Shown here one piece after another: positions 5,365 through 10,414 of a stretch of DNA of 10,414 bases (position 1 is its first letter; the number at the start of each line of letters is the position of its first letter). The notes below the pieces were generated by a model. It worked only from the letters and a program-made list of their open reading frames with translations, did no database searches and was not told the origin of the DNA. The position numbers and the translations under genes are program-made. The stretch lies in assembly GCA_024278155.1 (NCBI GenBank), contig JAJRTT010000205.1:1-10414 (forward strand). Direction: 5' to 3'. Source of the DNA: Bacteroidota bacterium (GTDB lineage Bacteria > Bacteroidota > Bacteroidia > Bacteroidales > JAADJA01).

Positions 5365-6543
5365 TCAATTCTTCATCAGAACAAGTTTCTGGGTTTGCTT
5401 TGTTTGGCTTCCGTATTTATCGGTAACAATAACAGAATAGATATACATCCCGTTCCTCAACGGATTGCCACTGGCATCAGTACCGTCCCATTCCATTAAA
5501 GGAGAATCAACACCTGTACTGTTAAATGATTGCGTTGACTGCAAGACCTGTCTGCCGTTCAAATCAAAAATCTGGATTTCAACATTCAGCTGTTCCCCTG
5601 GACGGGTATGCTTGAAAGTAAAATAAGTACGGTCGGTAAATGGGTTCGGGTGGTTTATCACTTCATTGATGGCGAGTTTTGAATTTTGGTCAATCACAAA
5701 ATCAATGGAGGCAGTAGATGAGTTGTTATAGGAATCCCAGACCTTTAAGGTAAGTGTATGTTTTCCGTTGGACAAGTTTTTAAAAAGATAATTGATGTTC
5801 CCTTTTTGAAAATCATCCATGACGGGCTCAAAATACTCATTCAAGAGCAAGGCACTTTGAAAATCCCCATCAAGCGTGGCCACAATATCATGCCCGATAC
5901 CATTCTGGGAAAAGTTGATACCGTGGTCATCAAACAGATAGGCGATCATCAAAGGATTTGGCGCTACCTGATCACCGGACCTAAAACTTTCGTCGTTCAG
6001 GAACATTTCAATTTTCGGGCCTTGATCGTCCTGTGTTGCGTTTGTGTTCAATCCACCAATCACAAATTCGCTGCTATAACCCGAAGCATCGGCAAAGTCG
6101 CTGTTCCCATAGTAACTTATCTTTCCTTTCCCATAATTCAATGCAATATCACGAGGAACCACAAATGAAAAAGAAAACCCACCATCGGTAACGGAAACCG
6201 TGGCTTTGTGCAAAACCCTGTTTTGGCTATAAAACACCCTTTTATAACTACTTGCATCATTTCCTATCGTTTGGTATTGGGCAGGCTTATCATAAACCAC
6301 AGGATAAATCATGCCCGAAAAACCGTTCACTTTTTTGCCGGCCAGATCAGAAATATGCCCGGTCACTTCCACTTCCGTTAAAGCACTCAAAGTATCTCCG
6401 TTGGAATTATTTATTGTCGATATTTCTGAAGTGATAATATCATATTCGGGATAGGCAATTTTCAATGCGGGGTCACCAAGCAAGGCAAAATTCCTTGTTG
6501 ACAATGAGCCCGGAGGTTTGGAGTCACGGATCACATCGCCCAT
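5365..6543 (-). CDS. porU: PorU C-terminal half (beta-sandwich and T9SS sorting domain), cut off by an in-frame stop
   Basis: This 392-residue frame is the direct in-frame continuation of the protease part ending at 6553. Its first residues (MGDVIRDSKPPG, then NFALLGDPALKIAYP at 19-32) belong to the end of the C25 peptidase domain. Residues 35-285 are the PorU-specific beta-sandwich region (GPKIEMFLNDESF at 175-187, GIGHDIVATLDG at 215-226, HTLTLKVWD at 262-270). Residues 290-392 form the FlgD-like/T9SS C-terminal domain (NHPNPFTDRTYFTF, MEWDGTDASGNPLRNGMYIYSV, ending in KLVLMKN). In PorU the CTD anchors the sortase to the machinery. The ATG at 6541-6543 starts 9 bases after the TAG, so reinitiation is conceivable, but the product would lack a signal peptide and could not reach the cell surface alone. 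The gene converges on the RHS fragment. Confidence 0.85.
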   Translation of the reverse strand: MGDVIRDSKPPGSLSTRNFALLGDPALKIAYPEYDIITSEISTINNSNGDTLSALTEVEVTGHISDLAGKKVNGFSGMIYPVVYDKPAQYQTIGNDASSYKRVFYSQNRVLHKATVSVTDGGFSFSFVVPRDIALNYGKGKISYYGNSDFADASGYSSEFVIGGLNTNATQDDQGPKIEMFLNDESFRSGDQVAPNPLMIAYLFDDHGINFSQNGIGHDIVATLDGDFQSALLLNEYFEPVMDDFQKGNINYLFKNLSNGKHTLTLKVWDSYNNSSTASIDFVIDQNSKLAINEVINHPNPFTDRTYFTFKHTRPGEQLNVEIQIFDLNGRQVLQSTQSFNSTGVDSPLMEWDGTDASGNPLRNGMYIYSVIVTDKYGSQTKQTQKLVLMKN

Positions 6544-6552
6544 ATATGGGTA

Positions 6553-6555
6553 CTA
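6553..6555 (-). other. In-frame amber codon splitting porU
   Basis: On the minus strand the codons read ATT GAT GGC TAG TAC CCA TAT ATG GGC GAT GTG, so the frame is continuous on both sides. Family members carry a sense codon here; CAG, AAG or GAG would each need one substitution to give TAG. TAG also ends yifB (3795-3797) and the second PorU copy (9294-9296), so it is a normal stop in this genome. Confidence 0.9.
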
Positions 6556-9168
6556 GCCATCAATTTTTTCGAACACATGTTGGTAAAAACGGATGTTCAA
6601 AGAAAAATTGGCCTGTGAATATGCCAGGCGTACCGTTGAAAACAAAGCAATGCCACCACCATTCTTGTTCATCAGCACGAGTTCTCCGCCCGATCGTTTT
6701 CCAGGATCGTCAAAGCGGCTAAACTCACAGGTTGCCGTTACAAAAACCGGTAGTTTATCTGCATTTGTCCAACTATTGATATCAGGGATTTCCAATATCC
6801 GTTCTCCGGCCCATCCAGCTTCCCCACCGTGGCCCACATAATTCATAATCAGTGTGCCTTTGTCTATATGGTCATTTATCGCAAAATTAACATCAGGATA
6901 ACGTTTCCCCCGCGGTGTGGAAAGCTGTTGATAAGCATCGAGGTAAATTTTGTTCACATTGTAATTTTTGTAATGATAATCAACAATATTGGAAAGGCTG
7001 TCCGCCTGGTTAAGGTGCAGGTTCCCATCTTCATCATCAGCAACAATGCAAACCTGGTTTCGCCATGAACCATACTGCGGCTTCGACCGAACGAGATAGG
7101 ATTCGATCTTATCGACCAAATCATTCGCCTCCTCTGCCGTTTGAACAGGCAAGCGGCCAATCCCAACATCCAAAATACCCGAAGCATCATTTCCTTCCCC
7201 ATCATCCAAAAAGCCATAATAATCATCTGTCATTATACTTCCGGCGGTATTCCAGGACTCTTTCGTTTGAAATGCGGGGATGAAATTTGTATTATCCTCA
7301 ACCCGCTCTTTCGGGTCGTAGGAACCATCGCCCATCAATAAAAGGAAGCGGGGAAAAGCGCCATCACTCTTATCGTACAGCATCTTCAAGAAATCACGGA
7401 TAGCAGTTGGGTCCTGTCCACCTGACGAAAATTCGTTATAAACCTGATCAAGGGTTACAAGCAATACGCTCATCCCATCCCTGGTTTCGTGCAAGACCTT
7501 TAAACGGTCGGCGCCTTCGTAAAAATCGGGATAGGTAACTATAACCAAATCAGCTGGGGAATACCCATGCAGGTTTTGGTTTTCGACCAATCCTTCAAAT
7601 TCAGGGGAATAATAAGAAGTGCCGTCAAAGGCAATAAACTCCCTGATGGAATCCGTTGGAAGTGTATAAACCACCTCATTGTTGGCATAGGATACACCTA
7701 CTTCCCGTGGTTCTATGTTATTTGTAATTTCCCAAACCTGTACCGAATTTCCAGCATTTGCAAGGTGGAATTCAGAGATTTTCCCATCTCCCACGGCAGA
7801 CAAATCACGGTACATCAACTGACCGGGAAGCATATTCAAATGGCTAATTGCATTAATCGTAATATAATTGAGCCAGGCTTTGGACGATATATCATAAGGC
7901 AGGTATTCCAGGTCAACCTGGATATCAGGTGATTCGGTAAAATAATTAATAGTCTTCTTTTTTACCCTGGCATAAATCACCGAATTGGGCGATACCGATG
8001 TAAGGGTGAGGGAATCCTGGACTACACCGTTGACCCGGATTACCATCTTATCGTTCATGAAAGTCCGGTTGGCATAAGCCGTTTTCACCAAAACCACAGC
8101 CGATGTATCCACGGATGGTATATGGAACGAATAGCTCCTTGAGGTTTCTGTTGCACTCCCGAATTCATCGCTGTACCATTCTTTCCCTGATTCGACAAGG
8201 TTTATTTGCTCAGTTTCGTGCACATCGTAATAACTGAAAGCAGTAACAATATCCGTGGGTGGGTCGCCAACAGAAGGAAGCATTTCAACACGCTTGCCCT
8301 CTTCACTTGAAATAGTGAGGAAATAATAATTGTAATCGCTGTAAAGGTTCACATCATACCCGAAATAGGAATATAAAACCTGGTACCATTTGTTGGGGTC
8401 CTGGCCATAAAACAGGATATAATCATTTGCATCAAAGCTCCCGTCCTCTTCTCCCATTACAACAATTGCATTTTCATATAAATCATCAACCCTGGGCTTA
8501 TTGTTTATTTCGGGCAACATACCATTTCCATTGCCGAAGAGTTTGATGTTTTTTGGATTAATGGATAATGGGTCAATCCCATAAGACTGCAAATCGCTAT
8601 ACGTAATTTTGAAAATCCCCGATTTATCCACCTTGATCTTATACCAGCTTCCTGATGAAAGAACCGATTCCCCTGCATATTTCCGCACATGTTTGTTTGG
8701 GGAAACCGATTTTGGCCGAACCTCGCTTTCGAGGGAAAAAGAAACCAATTTTTGATACTTTCCTCGTTCGGCATCATATTTAATGGGGATAAACGAAACA
8801 ATTGCAAGTGGTCTTTTCTTTTTAAGGCCAAGATTTGATTCTATCCCGATTTCCTGATTGTTGTACCCGGTTTCGGAAATCCAATCATTTTCGGCAGATG
8901 GGAAATCTTCATAAACCGTTTCCGTAAAGAAACTTATAATATCCACTTCTTCATCATCGAGGTCGAAAGAAAAAGAATAAAGAGGAAGTGTAGTGGCGGG
9001 ATCAACCATACCGCCCTGAAAAGAAAGATACCAGTTATCAAAACCATAGGCGGTTTCTTTTTGCAAGCCTTCCCATTTTATGTCGGCAGAAATGGTGTTT
9101 CCCTGAGAAAAAGCCGTGAAAGAAATGAGCAGGAATAGATTTACGAGCAGTGCGTAGCGAATTTTCAT
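6553..9168 (-). CDS. porU: PorU-type T9SS sortase, N-terminal and catalytic part, ended by a premature TAG
   Basis: This 871-residue part starts with a signal peptide (MKIRYALLVNLFLLISFTAF, probable cleavage before Gln22). An N-terminal PorU region follows to about residue 530. The gingipain-like Peptidase_C25 domain starts near DLVIVTYPDFYEGADRL (540) and includes FLLLMGDGSYDP (608-619), MTDDYYGFLDD, DVGIGRLPVQTAEEA, catalytic His780 in NYVGHGGE and catalytic Cys814 in TATCEFSRFD; the His-Cys spacing of 34 is normal for the family. PorU is the cell-surface sortase that removes CTD signals from T9SS cargo and attaches the cargo to A-LPS. Translation stops at TAG 6553-6555 after HVFEKIDG, before the last strands of the protease domain (LLGDPAL) and the CTD. 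Together with 5365-6543 the length is about 1,266 residues, normal for PorU. No other lesion is visible, so the break is recent, an error, or bypassed. Confidence 0.88.
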   Translation of the reverse strand: MKIRYALLVNLFLLISFTAFSQGNTISADIKWEGLQKETAYGFDNWYLSFQGGMVDPATTLPLYSFSFDLDDEEVDIISFFTETVYEDFPSAENDWISETGYNNQEIGIESNLGLKKKRPLAIVSFIPIKYDAERGKYQKLVSFSLESEVRPKSVSPNKHVRKYAGESVLSSGSWYKIKVDKSGIFKITYSDLQSYGIDPLSINPKNIKLFGNGNGMLPEINNKPRVDDLYENAIVVMGEEDGSFDANDYILFYGQDPNKWYQVLYSYFGYDVNLYSDYNYYFLTISSEEGKRVEMLPSVGDPPTDIVTAFSYYDVHETEQINLVESGKEWYSDEFGSATETSRSYSFHIPSVDTSAVVLVKTAYANRTFMNDKMVIRVNGVVQDSLTLTSVSPNSVIYARVKKKTINYFTESPDIQVDLEYLPYDISSKAWLNYITINAISHLNMLPGQLMYRDLSAVGDGKISEFHLANAGNSVQVWEITNNIEPREVGVSYANNEVVYTLPTDSIREFIAFDGTSYYSPEFEGLVENQNLHGYSPADLVIVTYPDFYEGADRLKVLHETRDGMSVLLVTLDQVYNEFSSGGQDPTAIRDFLKMLYDKSDGAFPRFLLLMGDGSYDPKERVEDNTNFIPAFQTKESWNTAGSIMTDDYYGFLDDGEGNDASGILDVGIGRLPVQTAEEANDLVDKIESYLVRSKPQYGSWRNQVCIVADDEDGNLHLNQADSLSNIVDYHYKNYNVNKIYLDAYQQLSTPRGKRYPDVNFAINDHIDKGTLIMNYVGHGGEAGWAGERILEIPDINSWTNADKLPVFVTATCEFSRFDDPGKRSGGELVLMNKNGGGIALFSTVRLAYSQANFSLNIRFYQHVFEKIDG

Positions 9169-9180
9169 AGTGTACAGTTT

Positions 9181-9188
9181 TAAATATA
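9181..9188 (-). promoter_or_regulatory. Weak candidate -7 box upstream of porU
   Basis: On the minus strand TATATTTA (9188 down to 9181) matches the TAnnTTTG box at 7 of 8 positions, 12 bases before the ATG at 9168. No -33 TTTG lies at the standard spacing. The 125-base gap 9169-9293 between the two PorU genes also holds a weak inverted repeat (TCAATT...AATTGA) just after the upstream stop, so the downstream copy may be transcribed separately, by read-through, or both. Confidence 0.25.
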
Positions 9189-9293
9189 CCTTGTCACAAT
9201 AGTTAGATGTTTACCCAAACAATATAGTTGCGTAAATGTTTCATAATCCTTCTTGAAAATTTTCGTAAGATAATCAATTTTTGAATTGAAATC

Positions 9294-10414
9294 CTAACGG
9301 ATAATGACGAGCTTACTTGTTGCTTCCGTAAAAGAGCCGATGGAATTCTTCACCAGCACTTTATAAACATACATCCCCGATAACAGTTTTGTCCCGCCAT
9401 CATTTGTTCCGTCCCATTCCACCGATTTGTACTTGTAGCCTTCGGAAAAATAAATATCGCTTATTGTCTTCACCAGGTTTCCTTGCAGTGAGAATACCTG
9501 GATGATAATTTCCAGATTACTATCTTGTTGGTTATGCTCGAAGGAAAAAGTTGTTGAAGTATGGAAGGGGTTTGGATAATTTATCAATTCCTCAATGGCC
9601 ATGCTTTCCGAATTGGCGACAATAAATTCAAGGTCAGCAGAAGCCGAGTTATTGTGGATATCCCACACCTTGAGGTTTAACGTATGACGCCCTATACTTA
9701 AATTATAAAACGGATAATGGATTTTCCCGCTTTGGAAATCATCCAGTTCCGACTCATAATAATCGTTCAGGACATAAGAAGTCTTTTCACCGTCGAGCGT
9801 GGCCAAAATATCATGTCCGATTCCGCTCCCTACCGTATTTATCCCAAAATCATCCCACAGATAGGCGAGCAAGATCGGGTTTTCGTCCGTAATCCCATTG
9901 TTCACAAAACTTTCATCGTTCATGTACATTTGAATGGTTGGCCCCACCAAATCGGGCTCGGCATTTTGATTATATCCTCCCACGACCACATCCACATAAA
10001 AACCGGCCGCATCCGTATTATCGTTCTTTGCATAAAAGCTCAACTTCCCAAAACCATATTGATAGGCAATGTCCTTGGGCGCCATGAACGTAAAAGTCCA
10101 TTCCCCGTTATTCACGCTTACCTTCCCTTTATAGAGTGCGTTTTTTTGAACGAAAAAATCGCGCGGATAACTTGAAGGGTCATTCCCCAACGTTACAAAG
10201 TGAGAAGGTTTATCAAAAACGATCGGGAACAAATAACCATCAAAACCTGACAGCTTATTTCCTTGCTGATCCTGCAACTCCCCTGAAATAGTAACTTCCG
10301 AGAGGGCCTTGATGGTATCTGTCGTTTCTTCCACTAAAATATCATTGATCGAAATAGTGACAACCCTTTCCTTGGGAAAAGCAAAATGCAGGGCCGGATC
10401 GCCCAAGATCAGGA
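9294..10414 (-). CDS. Second PorU-type protease paralogue, C-terminal part (runs off window)
   Basis: About 372 residues are visible and the frame is open to the right edge, so the catalytic His/Cys region lies outside the window. The visible part begins inside the end of the C25 domain (LILGDPALHFAFP). It continues with the PorU beta-sandwich region (GPTIQMYMNDESF, GIGHDILATLDG, HTLNLKVWD) and ends with a T9SS C-terminal domain (NYPNPFHTSTTFSFEH, VEWDGTNDGGTKLLSGMYVYKV, ending in SKLVIIR and TAG at 9294-9296). It aligns with the 5365-6543 segment along its whole length; I count about 56 identities over the best-conserved 100 residues, so the two genes are old tandem paralogues, not a recent duplication. 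It lies upstream of the broken copy on the same strand, 125 bases away. Which of the two is the housekeeping PorU cannot be decided here. Confidence 0.87.
   Translation of the reverse strand, partial: LILGDPALHFAFPKERVVTISINDILVEETTDTIKALSEVTISGELQDQQGNKLSGFDGYLFPIVFDKPSHFVTLGNDPSSYPRDFFVQKNALYKGKVSVNNGEWTFTFMAPKDIAYQYGFGKLSFYAKNDNTDAAGFYVDVVVGGYNQNAEPDLVGPTIQMYMNDESFVNNGITDENPILLAYLWDDFGINTVGSGIGHDILATLDGEKTSYVLNDYYESELDDFQSGKIHYPFYNLSIGRHTLNLKVWDIHNNSASADLEFIVANSESMAIEELINYPNPFHTSTTFSFEHNQQDSNLEIIIQVFSLQGNLVKTISDIYFSEGYKYKSVEWDGTNDGGTKLLSGMYVYKVLVKNSIGSFTEATSKLVIIR

Noticed and set aside
5122..5499. Short open frames on both strands after the RHS fragment, considered as an immunity gene
   Set aside because: The plus-strand frame runs into the conserved 3' end of porU on the other strand, and neither translation shows a recognisable fold or family motif.
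6553..6555. Genome-wide reassignment of TAG as a sense codon
   Set aside because: TAG ends yifB exactly at the expected C-terminus and ends the second PorU copy at the position homologous to the TGA end of the first copy.
1..10414. CRISPR array, tRNA, rRNA or intact transposase
   Set aside because: No regularly spaced direct repeats, no tRNA-like cloverleaf with a recognisable anticodon arm, and no transposase motifs were seen on either strand.

Overview
The window looks like chromosomal DNA from a gliding or type IX secretion (T9SS) member of the Bacteroidota. The evidence is a clear gldB homologue, two PorU-type C25 proteases with C-terminal secretion domains, a PorT-like outer-membrane barrel end, a Bacteroidota-style RHS core fragment, and -7 boxes of the TAnnTTTG type. 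Sampled core-gene stretches are roughly 45-52% G+C, with clearly AT-richer accessory patches. I cannot name the genus.

Layout of the plus strand. 2-301 is the end of an outer-membrane beta-barrel protein. It overlaps gldB (286-1317) by 16 bases. An AT-rich two-gene cassette follows: a small basic protein in the antitoxin position (1420-1692) and a PIN-domain RNase toxin (1696-2190), behind its own promoter-like sequence. The ComM/YifB AAA+ ATPase gene follows (2259-3797); its -7 box lies only 4 bases before the start codon, so its mRNA may be leaderless. From 3798 to about 4510 there is no convincing gene. This stretch holds an AT-rich terminator-like hairpin, several perfect palindromes and a GC-rich, heavily self-complementary patch. 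An N-terminally truncated RHS fragment (4511-5125) follows, with an AT-rich variable tip.

Layout of the minus strand. From 10414 down to 5365 lie two tandem, diverged PorU paralogues. The upstream one (9294-10414) is cut by the window edge. The downstream one (9168 to 5365) has a normal signal peptide and catalytic His/Cys pair, but a single in-frame TAG at 6553-6555 splits it into an 871-residue protease part and a 392-residue beta-sandwich and sorting part. The reading frame resumes without any shift. TAG is the ordinary stop of yifB and of the other PorU copy here, so general TAG reassignment is unlikely. A nonsense mutation, a sequence error, readthrough or split expression remain possible.

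Functionally the window mixes T9SS and gliding genes (barrel, gldB, porU pair), a natural-transformation helicase (comM) and accessory modules (PIN cassette, RHS remnant, palindrome cluster). The most interesting points are the broken tandem porU, the possible leaderless comM, and the palindrome-dense non-coding block beside the RHS remnant. I saw no CRISPR array, rRNA or tRNA, and no clear new multi-gene defence system.
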